Origin: Lantana camara | Taxonomy: Eukaryota; Streptophyta; Magnoliopsida; Lamiales; Verbenaceae | Direction: 5' to 3' | NCBI GenBank assembly: GCA_037501455.1 | Contig: CM074858.1 | Location: 35,089,001 to 35,153,000, forward strand | Length of the DNA stretch: 64,000 bases | In this document: one piece after another, positions 44,885-57,996 of the stretch | Position numbering within the stretch: the stretch's first letter is position 1 | Layout: every line of letters begins with the position of its first letter | The notes under the pieces: generated by a model | Told to the model about the DNA's origin: nothing | Databases searched by the model: none | Seen by the model: the letters and a program-made list of their open reading frames with translations, nothing else | Position numbers and translations under genes: made by a program

Positions 44885-47228
44885 TGTAGCACCCCAACCG
44901 GAAAGGCGCCACATCCCCCGCACTATGAGCCCGATCCACACATGAAATGGAAAATCCATACACGAACCTAGCTCACAGCGAACGGGGACTCAATCACTCG
45001 TTAGGCTAGATGGGAACTAAACCTTCGTAACCGAATAATAAAGGACAAGGATAAATGACAAATGTGGAAGCAAAGCATATAATCCACAACCAATTCAAGT
45101 AAAATAACGGGTTCAACTAAAACAATGACATATTCCCGAAAATTCACATGTAAACATAAATCATAATGTACGGGTTCAAACTATCCCTAGAAGCCTGTCC
45201 CTGATTCTTATAAATGTAACATTTCCATATATACATTATTGTATAAGTTAACTTATGTACAAAATGCGTATGAAGTGACTTAGACTTAAATATGAGACTT
45301 GACAGACTCCGAACCCCGCCTAGCACTCCAAAACCTGCAAAAGAACTGAAAACAAAGCCGGGTTCAGTCTATAGGAGACTGGTGGGTATAAACAGGGCAT
45401 AGGTATAATATAAGACAATATTTAAACATTCACATGCAAGTTATAATCCCATTTGAGGTTTTTGAAGTATTTCCCAAGTGGGTGAGATAAACAAATCATC
45501 AAAGGGGATTATAACAACCAATTTCCATTAGGTCTTCCGTGGCCCGAAGAGTGGGCGTGCATTATCTCCAACCAACATCTTGTGTAATTTATTAAACATT
45601 CTTTCTTTCTTTCTTTTCATGCATTACATTCTTTCTTTGACATTCACCATCACTTACACCTTTTTCCTCCCGTTGGTGGACGAGTTAGCAAGACCCGGCC
45701 ACCTCCTTCATTGACCAAAAGGGGTTACATAACTCCCCAGATGGCGCTCAGCATCCATTCCTCGCTAACTCCTAACAAAGTCCGGTTACGCCGTACATTG
45801 GTTGGAACTAATGTAAGGGATCACCGTCGGCCCATACCTCCCCGGATAGCCACTCACACTAATTCCCTGGGTCCCATTCTGTGCATTCATTCATTCATTC
45901 TCACCAAAACATTTGGTAGGGTTCATAAAATAAAGGCTTTACGTTGCAATCATTTACTCTTAAAACGACTCTATATACATATAATAAATTTTGGGCCGAA
46001 ATCTTTACACATTGGAGGTATATAGGGTCATTTAACTAAATAGTAGAGAAACCCACCTGTTACACCTTACCGAACAATACCAAGAAGAAGAAAATACTTG
46101 AGGTGTCCTATGAACCCGGCATCTCCGCCCTGGAGAAAACTGTACAAAGGACAATATAACGTGCTCGTGAGGCTCAAGACTCCAAATGAACCACATATGA
46201 CGCACGTCAATACTATTCACGTGATATGAGATGCATGAGAAGTAAAATGACGTTGGGAAGTCATGAAATCAAGCAATTCACTCAATATGTTCAAATACGT
46301 TCAACATATGAAGGTTTCATATTCATTCTTTCTATAATTTTCACGAATCAATTCAACTCGAGCCATATATTCCATGTAATAATCCCAAACACACACAATG
46401 CTAAGCTTAATTTGGTAATTAGATAAAACAAAGTTATCCAAGTTATTTACATAAATATGAACATGAAGTGGTATCAATTTATTTCTATAATTTCATTTAG
46501 GGCAAATAAATCATGATACATTACTCATTAACCTATTAATATGTAAATATAATTGAGAAGTAATAATTAGTACTTAATATTTACATACACTATATGCATG
46601 TATTAAAATCATGCAATACTCATTCGATTCATGCATGCATTATAGGATATATATATACACGTACACCAACTACATCCATTCTATATAATATATACTCATC
46701 ACATGCACCCACACTACTTAATACACAATTATATACATATATATAATATACAACCCCTTAGGATCGGATAATAAACATAGATCAACAAGGACGGCCATGC
46801 AAAATAAAATTTAAAAGGGAAAAAAAAAAGATAAGTCAGGCAGCAACAAACAGCTAGGGTCGAAACTCCCCAAAATCAGTTCAAATAGGGTCGCGACCGC
46901 TACTCTCTCTCTCCAGCAGTAGCACAGGTGAAAACAAGTTGAAACTGAGGCAAATTAGGGTTGCGGGAGCTACCCAAAACGGCCTTCTCGCGGTCGTGCC
47001 CGCGACTGCGTGTTGCAGTCGCGTAGCAGGGCTTCCAGCCCCTGTTTCGTCTCCATTTTTGCAGCAACAATAGGGGCCATTCCAGGACATCAAGGGCAGG
47101 GAAGTAGCAGCAAAATATTGCAGATAAGGCAGCACAACAACTATAATAACAGCAGCAATCACACAGCCACGAAAGAGATTCAAATGGTGGAGTTAAAATT
47201 CATTCCTTCAAGCTTTCATGAAGGTTCA
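44885..47228 (-). mobile_element. G2' 5' LTR part (duplicate of 26064-28404)
   Basis: TGTAGCACCCCAACC start, same interruption by a G3 terminus. Confidence 0.87.
46958..47041. repeat. Palindrome array, G2' LTR
   Basis: As copy 1. The main stem is 9 bp here (CGCGACTGC/GCAGTCGCG, about 47001-47023), one pair longer than in copy 1, where the right arm has decayed. Confidence 0.85.
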
Positions 47229-49532
47229 TGTAACACCCCGGAGCGAAGGGCATCACATCCCCCGCACCATAACCCAACACGTGAAACGAAATGGGCCTCC
47301 CTCCACGCATCAACTCATGGCGAACGGGTGACAGATAAAAATCCAACCTAAGCTAGACGGTCTAGACCCTACTCAAAGAGCGCAACAAAACCAAATAACG
47401 AATGCGGAAGCACCAGAACACCAAAAACAAACAAACATACTCGAGAGATATAAAAAATATAACGAATGAAGTTATATAAACCTTTACAAATCGAAATAAA
47501 GACATAACTTATACATATTTCAAAACTAACAAAATGCGTAAAGTAAACGAAAGACAATGCATGAGACTCAAGCTCTCCAAAACCAAGACTCAAAGACAAC
47601 CGCCTAGCTCCAACTCCCAAATGGAAACCTGCAAACTCAGCTCAAAAGGGGAAAAAGAGAGAAATAACGAGGGCCAGTCCTAGAGACTGGTGAGGGGGCT
47701 AACACACGCACCCATACATATACATAAGAGCAAGGCTTATTCAAAGCTAAAAATGTTCATGAACCGGGCGCGGTTTTTTTTTTTTTGCATTCTAAAACAT
47801 TTAACCCATGGTAATATATATAAAGAAAGAAGTTTGGGGTCGTAGGCCAAATTCAGTCAAGTTTTAGAGTTTAGAAATCCGCCCCCATTTCTCAACCATA
47901 AACGAAACATAACTTACCGAAAGCTTAACTCCAACTCACTTACTCCAAGCAAGGCGAAACGAAAACAAAAGAATTCATAAATCAATCCCACCCTTACACT
48001 GTTTTGGGGAGAGAGGTGCCCCTCTCAAAACCCCACTTATAAACTTAATGAGACGGGGGATCCACCCGCTCCTTCAAAGGGTCACGTAGCACGTGGTCGG
48101 CTCAAGAAGACCCGCCTTCCGCTCGACCTCCCGAGGATGGGCCAAGTCTCCCTTTTGTGGAGAAGTATATAGGGGTTGCAACCGGCGGCCCCATGGTCGA
48201 GCCGGGTCTCCCATTACATACAACTCCGGGGCCCAAACTTACACTTACACATATAAAGCTTACACTTATCACACTTACCATACGAAGCTTATCCACAAGC
48301 CATATCAGGCTTACACACACACAGTTATCAAAGCTTGTCAAAGCAAACAAAAATAGAGCTTATGTACTTACAAAAGCGTTTTCATAGTCTCAAGACAAAC
48401 GGGACAAATCCCACAAAATATATATCTAAACACATATCTACATATATACATATATAAGTCGCATGCGGGTTCGAAATACAAATAGGGTTTTAGGTCATAA
48501 TAACTAAAAGAAAAGAAAACCTCACCTTACCGACCAAGCGAACCAAAGGAACCACCTCTACAACCTCGAGACAAACCTAAGAAGAAAAACAAAGAGCAAA
48601 GGACAAGCATAAACTCAGCATGATCCAATTAGATGCTCGGCATATGCATATAGGTGAAAATGATGCATATAAAATGCAATAAGTTAACACTTATGTGACA
48701 TGACATCCTATCGAGAGATATTGGGGCATAACTCACATATTTCACGTTCATGAACATCATGCAATGTTATATAACAAATTAAGAATGCATACAACTCATA
48801 CCAAGGCAAAGGAAAAGCATGCCAGGCAAGAAAATAAGTCATAAAGTCATACGTGCCCATAAAAGGGTATTTAGATTACATAAGGTACGTTTCACGCTCA
48901 ATGAATTCATAAACTTAACACAACGCATACAACACATAATTCTAACATACAACATACCAAATTCAAGAAATGACAAGCCATAGCATCTAATATCATACAT
49001 ATAAACAAGCATTCAACACCTTAGGAACAAGGTAGGGGAGGGAAACAAACAAAACGGACAAAGAAACAAAGTTCGGGCAAGAAAACTTAAGTTTTTCCAG
49101 ATCCAGGGTCGTGGATATTTTCAAAAGGGGAGATCCATGTCCGTGGATCTGGGGACAGAAACATACCTGTTGTTGGACTCCTATCCACGGCCGTAGATTT
49201 GATCAAAGCCAAAAATCCTCGCCCGTGGATCTGCTTCCAGTGACCAAAACTCGGTTTTTAGCCCTCAAACTCACCAAGAACCAAAACCAAACCATACTAA
49301 CATCAAATTAACACAATAGACAAGATATATGCATCAAAGATTCTAGGTTTATGCCCTAATTCATCCAAGAACCAAAGCTAAAGTGAGGAGAGGGAAGAGA
49401 TGCATCACATATTCATGCTCAAGCAAATTCATCAGTGGCATGCTCATAACTTCTAAACCAAAGCTCAAACCAAGTTCATGGATTCAACACCAAAACATCA
49501 CAATATCAAACCCTAACACGCAGCAACAAAAC
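47229..49532 (-). mobile_element. G3 LTR, longer copy 2
   Basis: TGTAACACCCCGGAGCG terminus. It extends about 1 kb further than copy 1 before G4 begins at 49533. It contains a palindrome array at 49101-49230. Remaining G3 sequence is expected beyond the right end of G4, outside the window. Frames here (for example 48093-48356) are on both strands and look like chance. Confidence 0.8.
49101..49230. repeat. Palindrome array, G3 LTR
   Basis: ATCCA/TGGAT (49101-49116), AGATCCA-TGTCCG-TGGATCT (49131-49150), ATCCAC-GGCC-GTAGAT (49183-49198), ATCCTC-GCCC-GTGGAT (49215-49230). About 1.9-2.0 kb from the LTR 3' end. Confidence 0.85.
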
Positions 49533-49560
49533 TGTAACACCCCACACGTGAGACACTACA
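49533..49560 (-). mobile_element. G4 3' LTR, terminal 28 bp (outer piece)
   Basis: TGTAACACCCCACACG...CACTACA matches the start of the G4 5' LTR at 60791 with a few substitutions. The LTR continues at 53545 after solo LTR G5. Confidence 0.88.
49556..49560. repeat. Target-site duplication CTACA, left of solo LTR G5
   Basis: Exact repeat at 53540-53544. Confidence 0.92.
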
Positions 49561-52500
49561 TGTAACACCCCGTATTTTCGGAGCAAGATACGATGTCATT
49601 TTCGTACGATTAGAACGTTATTTATTTAACTTTGCACGTGCTTTAATTGATTTATATCATGCTTTAATTGTTTAATTGACTCAATTGCAATCTTATGCAA
49701 ATATGTGGACTTAATTGAAATATGTATTTAGTGCCTAATTGCTCTTTAATTTAAATTATATGGGTTAAGTTGTAATTATCAGACGTTGGGGATCGTTTTC
49801 TAATTATGAGAAATCAAATTGGACTTAAACGTATACTACTTTAAAACCTTGGGGATGCTTTTATAATTATCGAAACTTTAATTGGGCTTGATCTAAATCT
49901 TACTTAAAATTTGTGGACTCAATTGCATAATTAAATTTCTTGTGGGACTGTTTTTATAATTTTAAATACTTTAATTGGACTTAATTGACTTTGTATGGAA
50001 ACATGGGGACTCAGTCGAACGATTTAAATTCTTGAGGGACCTGATCGCAATTTATAAAGGTTGGGGCTGATATATCGTGGAACCCTAGCTGCTCTTCATA
50101 GTTCATTCTTTCTCCTTTCCCTTCGGCTTTGAGCAGCAGCAGCCCTTCTTCTTCCCTTTCACCCAACAAGCAGCAACAGCGGCGGCCCCTCCCCCATCTC
50201 AGCCCTACAAGCTCAACAGCTCCACCGCGCCGCCATCATCGCCAGCGAACCACCACAAGCACACCACGGCTTCGGTTCTTTCGGATCCGGCGAGTTCTCT
50301 TTCCGCCACCACCACGACCCTCCGCCATTATCTCGCCACCTTCTAGATCTGAGGAGGGAAGCACCTGCATCGCTGTCCCAGCAACGGTGCAACAACCACC
50401 GCCTTCCACACCAACGCCGCCGTGCCGTCTCCACCGTTGGTCACCATTTCAGGCGACCACCGCTACCACCACCACACTAGCTAAGCTCTGCCGTTATCTC
50501 TCTCGGTTGTAGAACCAGAGACGCCACCGAACCACCACCACCCTCACTTCTGCCTCAACCGAAGGAGAAGCCACAGAACACAGCGACTTCAGCCCTGTTC
50601 CTTGGCTGCGACGACAACCGTAGTGATTCCCACATATCTGGGTACGAGACCGGCACGCGACCACCGCCGCAATGGGGTCCAGGTCCAGCAACCCCAACTC
50701 GGTTCTGCCAGCCCTGCTCTACCGTCGTTGCGAGAATTCCCTTTTCCTTATTTCCGGAAATGTGAGCCTAACTGATTTCATTTGTTTCTTGATTAACTGT
50801 AAATTATCTTCAAAGTTATATACTGTATTTATGTAATTCAGTTTTGTTAAGTGATTTTTAAAGTTTGTTTTATATAATTATGAATCGCATCTCATATTGA
50901 GTGTTTAAGCTTGGAACCGAAAACATTTTTGTGGTATTTGATGGTGCAGATTTAGTCTGCTAGGCTATGTTTATGTGTTGACGGTAATGGGAATGATAGA
51001 TTTTGGGTTAATTTTGACTCAGTGAACTTGATAACTATGGTGTAATCGAACTGATCTTTAATAACCGTAAAGTTGGGATGAATTGGAGATTTGCAACTGT
51101 GATTTAAGCGAGATGGTTTAATTAGATGTGTATTTTAAATGATCTAATCGTGTATGGTAATTTAGTCTAGTTATTGAATAAAATAGATAAAAATACGTTT
51201 TAAGCGTGATGCTGCTGAATTTCAAAATCTGTTGCTGCAATGAACTGGTTTAATAACTTGTGAATTTGTGTGTGTGGTGTCGTGTGGGTGCGTGAGAGTT
51301 GGTATATATATATATATATGTATGTACAAATAAATCTGAATACATATATTAAATATATGTTATAATTGAATTTGTGAGATTGTATTGAATTAGGATTTTG
51401 TGCGTGTGTGTGTTGTATGTCATGTGAAATTCATAAGATCCTTAATTGAATTGGATGTTGGTAATTAATGTGCTGATAACAAATGAATTGTTTGAGAAAC
51501 ACTTGTTTTGTAATTTTCTAAAATGGGCTAAGCAAGAATTGTAATATCTTTATAACTAATTCTGGAGTTAGTGTGTTGTGCATGTGAATCTGCGTGCTGT
51601 TGTGTGTATGCGTGAGTGATATTATATCTATATATATATATATATATAAATATAAAATTTTGTAATGTCAGCTACTAATGCATCTAATTTTTTTTTTAAA
51701 TAGGATTTAGTACTGACCTTGAGTAATATTATTAGTTAGTGGATTAAAACTTCAATTAAGAAACTCTTGAATTAATTATTGATCCGTTGGAATTGTGATC
51801 AAGTATGAATTGTATGTAGTGATTAGTATGTACCATAATGATCCACCCTTGAGGAATTAGACGACATACATGTATTAATCCAAATTAAACCGAGTGTTTG
51901 AGCATAAGTTTACTTAATATGATTTGATTGATCCTTAAATTGCTAGAACATTTTATTGCCATCGATCATGCATTTATGTCTCGTATATGATCTAGTTACT
52001 TGTTTACTGATTGTGGAATATTAATTGTATGCATGAACATTTTCATGACATCCTTGTAAACTCTGTGTACATATCATATCAATGCTTGTCCTCTCATAAT
52101 CATCGTCGTGCGTCTATGTGGTTTATGTTTGAGTCGTGTCTCATGAGTACGCTGTACTTCCTTTTCTGTACAGTGATCTCCAGGGCGGAGATAACCCGAT
52201 CAAGTTTGCATTCGTCTTGTCAGTTCTCGTTACTCGTCGCTTTTCAGGTGAGGTTGAGGATTTTGTATAGTTAAACGACCTATGACCCCAAAATGATGAT
52301 TTCAATCCCCGCATGCGATTATATACTATATATACGATTAAATATGTGTTGGATATGATATGATTATGACCTTATGATACAACTTCAGTTTTGGAAATTA
52401 AGTATGAAGGCATATGTAAGCTATTTCGGAAAGTTAAGTTATGTTATGCTTATGTAGCGAGATTGCCATGAAAGTTGGTATATGTTATGTTCTGTTCTGT

Positions 52501-53539
52501 TATAGGGCCCAGGAGCTACGGGTAAGGAGCCCCCCGGAACGGTATCGGGCCGTCGGGGATATACCTGTGCGTAGTCTCCATCTGTATGAAAAGGATCTAC
52601 CGGGACCCACCAGGAGGTTTGGTTAGGAAACGGAGTCCTGAGGGTATGAGTAGCAATCAGCACTCCCCTCGACCGTATGGATGGTTAGGGTCGCGCAACC
52701 CTACCATCACCCGGAGTTGAGGTTGGTATGTTATTTCTATTTTGTTATGATATGAGGAGTTGAGGTTGGAAGCTCGTACTCGCCGAGCATATGATATGAC
52801 ATGTTATGAGAATCATGAATCGGAATAGAGTTTCTGAAAATGTTTTCTAAGTATATATATGTATATATATTTGGGTTTTGCTTTGAAACGCTTTGGTATG
52901 CAACACCTATTCCCGGTTCATGAGTCCACCCTTTTGATATGTGCTGTGCTCTGTATATATATATTGTGGGTGTGCGTTAGCCCCCTCACTCAGTCAGTTG
53001 ACTGACACCTCATTTTATCTTTTAGTTTGCAGGTTTCTTTTGGCTTGAGCTAGGCGGAAGTGAGTCTTCTGAGTCACACTTGTGAGTCTAGTTGGTATTA
53101 GAATGCATTCGTCGCATACTTTATTTATGTTATGTATTTATGTTTCACACTTGAAGGTTATGTTTATGTTTATGTTTATGTTCTACTTAGACTTAAACCC
53201 GTGTGGGGTTAGTAAGCTAGTATTTGGATGTTAGTAGATATTATGATGACGCTTATGTTGTTTATTATGTTGGATTATGAATTGATTCGGGACTAGGTAT
53301 TTATGCTAGTTGAACCCGTCACCTGCTTTGCATGTTTTGTTTTAAATGCTTCCGCTATCTATTGTTGTTGGTTTTAATTGCTTCCGCACTTTGAGTTTGT
53401 CAAGTTAGATCCGCCTAGCCTAGTGTGTGAGTTGGTCTCCCGTTCGCTATGATTCGGATTCGGGCATGGACTTTCCATTTCGTGACCGGGTCTGGGTCAT
53501 AGTGCGGGGGATGTGGCATCCTCCGTTTGGGGTGTTACA
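49561..53539 (+). mobile_element. Solo LTR G5, 3979 bp
   Basis: TGTAACACCCCG to GGGGTGTTACA with a perfect CTACA duplication inside the G4 LTR. The 5' part (to about 52.1 kb) is unlike G1, with AT-rich U3, a low-complexity CAG/CCA-rich leader near 50090-50520 and (TA)n tracts. From about 52247 to the end it follows the G1 LTR 3' half closely ('ggtatgcaacacctat', 'agtcagttgactgacacct', 'gagctaggcggaagtgagtctt'). It shows no palindrome array. The 127-aa frame at 50129-50512 is low-complexity and probably not coding. Confidence 0.92.
51303..51320. repeat. (TA)n microsatellite in G5
   Basis: Nine TA units; a second tract lies at about 51629-51648. Confidence 0.85.
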
Positions 53540-53544
53540 CTACA
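53540..53544. repeat. Target-site duplication CTACA, right of solo LTR G5
   Basis: Matches 49556-49560. Confidence 0.92.
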
Positions 53545-54342
53545 TCCCCCGCACCATGGCTCAACACGAGTAACGAAATGGGAAGTCCGCCCCCGTATCA
53601 AACCATAGCGAACGGGAGACAAACAAAATAACCTTCCTAAACTAGGCGGAACTTAGACCCTGCAATTAAAACTATTCAACAAAACATAATGCAGCGGAAA
53701 ACTAAATCCAAACACAGGCAGACTTGGGCTCCTCAGGCCTCTTTTAAATCATAGTAAAGCCCAAAAAGGCAATTCAATAACAATTACATAAAGGTTTACG
53801 TTCATAATAATATAAAATCAGATCATACACAATTAAGATACATATGTGCGTGCAGAGACTCTTCTAACTTAGCTTTACCGACTTAAAGACTCAACCAAAA
53901 CTCCGCCTAGCCCGAAACTCCAAAGCCAAACCTGTGCACTAAAAGTTGGGGAAGGGAGAGGGTCAGTCTCTATAAGATTGAGTGAGCAGGAGCAATATAC
54001 GTATGTATAAAAACAAGCACATGCAAGTCATAAATCCCGAGCAAGGTTTTATTTAAAATTAAATCACAAAAAGGCCAAGAGAATAACTAAGCAATGCTCG
54101 GATTTTATGACTAATCATTTTACTTCATTACGTTCATAATTCATACATAAACATATAGGCTCGGCGAGTGAGCGTGCATCATCTCCAACCAAACTCCGAC
54201 CGTGTACGACAAATATCATTAATACATTAAATAGGTGATCATGAAATATATCATAATACACAAATCATATATCATATCCTAAAACATATTCATTTGGGCA
54301 ATCCGTGTCCCGGCCTTCCCGCATGGTGCCTGTCAATCATAA

Positions 54343-54376
54343 CATAATCATAATCATAATCATAATCATAATCATA
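54343..54376. repeat. (ATAATC)n hexamer repeat
   Basis: About 5-6 units; the 5' LTR copy (about 61617-61640) has fewer, so length has changed since insertion. Confidence 0.85.
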
Positions 54377-55829
54377 AAATAAGTTCCAACCTTCTTCCTC
54401 CGGGTGGTGGACGGGTTAGCAAGACCCGACCACCTCATACATAGGCCAATGGGGTTTCATGACTCCCCCAAGGGCACTCAGCTCCCATTCCCCGCTAAAC
54501 CTCCTAGCGAGGGCCGGTATCACCGTAACATAGTGGGACTAGCACATGGGATCACCGTCGGCCCATGCCTCCCCGGATAGCCACATGTACTAAGTCCCTG
54601 GGCCCGTGAACATATCATAGATACATAATCTCGCCAAAACATATCAGTTCATGTGAAACATATCATATTTCATAATTCATTTGAAAAGGGTTTACTCCGT
54701 CAATGTTTAAACGATAACTTTACTTTAAAAGTAACGTATATATATATACATAAGGTTTTGGCCAAAGCTGATCACACAAGGTTGTAGGGTTAATATGTAA
54801 CTAAAACGAAAACACCCTCACCTGGATGACCACGAGACATAAAACATGTGCAATACGGGTGCCTATTCAATCCGGAAGTCTCCGCCCTGGAAACGAACTG
54901 TACAAGAGAATGAACAAGGTGTACCAGTGAGAGGAGACTCAATACGAACCAAATAGGACGCTCGGCAATGTAATGATCATGATATGAATATGTGAAAGAT
55001 AAGATTATGTTATGAGAATGTTCATGTGCACAATTAATACATTTAAATCATATAAAAAATCCTTTCAGTCGACATAGAAGCGTTCATATTCATTCAAGTC
55101 ATAAATTCACATTTCAATCAATTCAATTCAAGAATTCAAATAAGGGCATAACACGTATTAAATCACATTTAAAATTAGAACATAAACAACTAAACACATT
55201 CAATCGCATTTAAAATTAGAAATTAAACAATTAAATACATTCAATTAAATTTAGGAAATTAAATTAAACATGAAATAGATAACAATTAAATTCTATAATT
55301 CAATTAAATCAAATAAAAATTAATATTTAATAAACATATATAAATAAATATATGAATATATAATATATATATATATATATATATACATTCATGCTACGTA
55401 CAACAAATGCATGTAATATGCATGAAATTTTCATGCATTTAAACTAATACATGCATGCAATTACTTATACAAAACAACATTAATGCCATCCATGCAATTA
55501 CTTATACAAAACAACCCATGCATTTCATGCATAAACAACTAATTCATGCCAGAAAGAAAAGAAAACCATCAGCAGCAGTTTAATAACAACACAACAGCAG
55601 TTTCAGTCCAGAACTAATCACTTTTCCATGCCTGAAACATTTAATTCCAACCTATGCTTACATGAAACTCAATCACGTACTGCAATTACACCTACATTAC
55701 ATACATTAAAGCATCACATGCAATTACAAGCAAAGAGAAAGAAAGGAATCAAAGCAACAAGGAAGAAAGGGAAAGCATACTGTAGCAGTTTCACGTACGC
55801 ACAACACAACCATGCAGGGGAAATTACAA

Positions 55830-55953
55830 GGTGACACGCCCGTGTCACCCCTAAAGAACAAACCGAGACACCCCCGTGTCTCGGTACAGAGATTACAGAC
55901 TCTCGTGCACCCCCGTTACATGCTGAAAAAGGAAGGATTGACACCCCCGTGTC
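55830..55953. repeat. Palindrome array, G4 3' LTR
   Basis: GGTGACACG-CC-CGTGTCACC, 9-bp arms (55830-55849); CCGAGACAC-CCCC-GTGTCTCGG, 9-bp arms (55863-55884); a weak unit near 55904-55918; GACAC-CCCC-GTGTC (55940-55953). The inner GACAC/GTGTC is constant, while outer GGT/ACC and CCGA/TCGG are unit-specific and complementary. Confidence 0.92.
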
Positions 55954-57554
55954 GGACAGCAGCAGCTCCATCAAAAACGTAGGTTTATACCCTGTTTTCT
56001 GGGCATAAAATGCAGCACCAACTAAAGCGACAAACAACCAGGAAACGCAGCAATAAAAGGCACGAAATGCAGCAACAAATCAACCTTAACAATGCATAAA
56101 ACTGACAGCAACAACAAGGGAAGAACGCAGCCGTTTTACAGCATAATTTCAGGCCAAAAAATAGGGTAAAAGTCACGAAAAAATAGGGCAGGACTGATCC
56201 ACTTCATTTCCACATATTCAAGTCAGTTTAGGCTATCAAATATGCAGTAAAAGGACACTAATTCAATGTATAAATCAGTTCTAAAGAAGCTCAAACGTGT
56301 AAGGCAGTATACGTGACCCTTTCATGAAAATTTCTCAACATGCCATAACTGATATCTCGTAAATACCTCAACTACCAAGTAATAAATGATCATAAATGAG
56401 AAGAGGATGTTAAAAAAATCATTTTGAGGCTTGGAATCATTCAAAAAGCTCAAGAATTGAAAGAGATCAACCAAAATGCTCAAAACCTAATATATATACA
56501 TCTCTGTCAAAACCTCATAAAACCATGCTTAAATTTAGGGATGAATAGATGAAATGACTCATATGGAATGTACATAACATATCTAAGCTTACCTTGTGGA
56601 TTAATGGAGGTTTGGAAGGAGATTTGAGCTTTAATCTCTTGGTAAAGCTTGAATTACAGGAGAGACTGGGAAGCAGAAGATGTTTGGGATATTTTCAGCA
56701 AGTGGGAAGGGTTCGTTCGGTTTGAGCATGGTATGGAAGGTGAGGTGGTTGAGTTAGGTTTCCATAGCATCCAACCATAGTTAATTTGGTCAACAAATGA
56801 ATAAGTTATGGTCATTTTAGTGCAACAAGGTCAGTTTTATCGCCGTTTTATTTTTCGGTTGGATTTCGGAGGTTAAAATGACGTTAGAAAAATATAAGGC
56901 TAAGGTCACTAAACTCGAATTTTCGTTACGAGTTCAGCGGAGTTGACGGAACTCGAATCCGAGTTCCCGAGCTCAAGATATTAAATACGGAACCAAGGGT
57001 GCGCTAAGTGCTCGTTAGCCCCCGACTTGGATTCCAAAGTTAAAATAAATCCGAAGCACATACAAATGAATCCGAAAATATGAAACGAACAAATATTCAT
57101 ATACAAGACACGTATAAGTTCAACATATTAAATTTGCACGAAATTTCGGTATCAATTCATACAGAAACGAAGCACGTAAATGTCACTCATACGCAATAAA
57201 ACAATAAAATTCATAATATTATAAATAATATAACAATCCCATACGTATATATATATAATTTATAATACATGCATGCATAATCAATTTATAAATATAAAAT
57301 GCATGCGTTACAATATTCATGCACACGTACACAATTAACATATATATTTATGTTATATAAATATATTTAATATTAGTATCATTAAAAAGATATATATATA
57401 TATATTTAATATTAATATTATTAAAATAAAATAATTAACATTTAATACATTTAAAGTAAAACTAAATATGTAAAACACGTATAATTAATTATTCGCGCAA
57501 TTTGATAAACACATACGTCATGCTGTACAAAATAAGAAAAACGGGGGCGTTACA

Positions 57555-57572
57555 ACCTCTCCCCCTTAAAAG
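57555..57572 (-). other. G4 polypurine tract
   Basis: TTTTAAGGGGGAGAGGT on the minus strand, adjacent to TGTAACGCCCCC. Confidence 0.88.
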
Positions 57573-57612
57573 AATCCGTCCTCGGATTCACTATCTGCTT
57601 GAAACAATTAAT

Positions 57613-57722
57613 GAAGGAACCCCGTTCCTCACAAACAACAAAGAGAGAATCCCCGTCTCTCAAACACAACAAAGAGAGAACCCCCTCTCTCAAAAACAAC
57701 AACGAGAGAACCCCGTCTCTCG
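57613..57722. repeat. Tail hairpin array, G4 (4 units)
   Basis: AGGAAC/GTTCCT (57615-57629), GAGAGA/TCTCTC (57643-57661 and 57674-57691), CGAGAGA/TCTCTCG (57703-57722), loops ACCCCG-like. In element sense this is the same motif and the same place (just upstream of the polypurine tract) as in G1. Confidence 0.9.
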
Positions 57723-57996
57723 TGAAGAAGTAACGAAATTGAAAATACCAAAAACAGTCACAACGAAGAACCAACATCAAGGAGAAAACATCAAAATATC
57801 CAATTACAGCAACTTAGTCAAACAATCACATAAAGCCATGGAACAATCATCACTTACTTACATCCAACATCAATTGTACAACCATAATTAATAAATCAAA
57901 GAGTCAAAGCGCAAATTAGCAAGATTATTTAAATTAACAATGTGTGTATGCGTATGCCGTGGATGTCTGAGGTACCGTTCACCGTAGTCACAAAAT

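Larger units (their letters stand above)
53545..57554 (-). mobile_element. G4 3' LTR, main part
   Basis: With 49533-49560 this gives an LTR of about 4.04 kb. The inner end is exact: GGGGGCGTTACA at 57543-57554 beside a polypurine tract. Collinear with 60819-64000 at high identity by eye. Contains a hexamer repeat (54343-54376), a (TA)n run (about 55364-55384) and a palindrome array (55830-55953). Confidence 0.92.

Noticed and set aside
50129..50512. 127-aa Ser/Pro/Thr-rich frame in G5
   Set aside because: Low-complexity CCA/CAG-rich leader of an LTR, with no start context or domain.
55364..55384. (TA)n tract as a regulatory site
   Set aside because: Simple microsatellite whose length differs between the two G4 LTRs.
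57502..57891. 129-aa + frame across the G4 LTR end and tail array
   Set aside because: It crosses the LTR boundary and the hairpin array on the antisense strand of the element.
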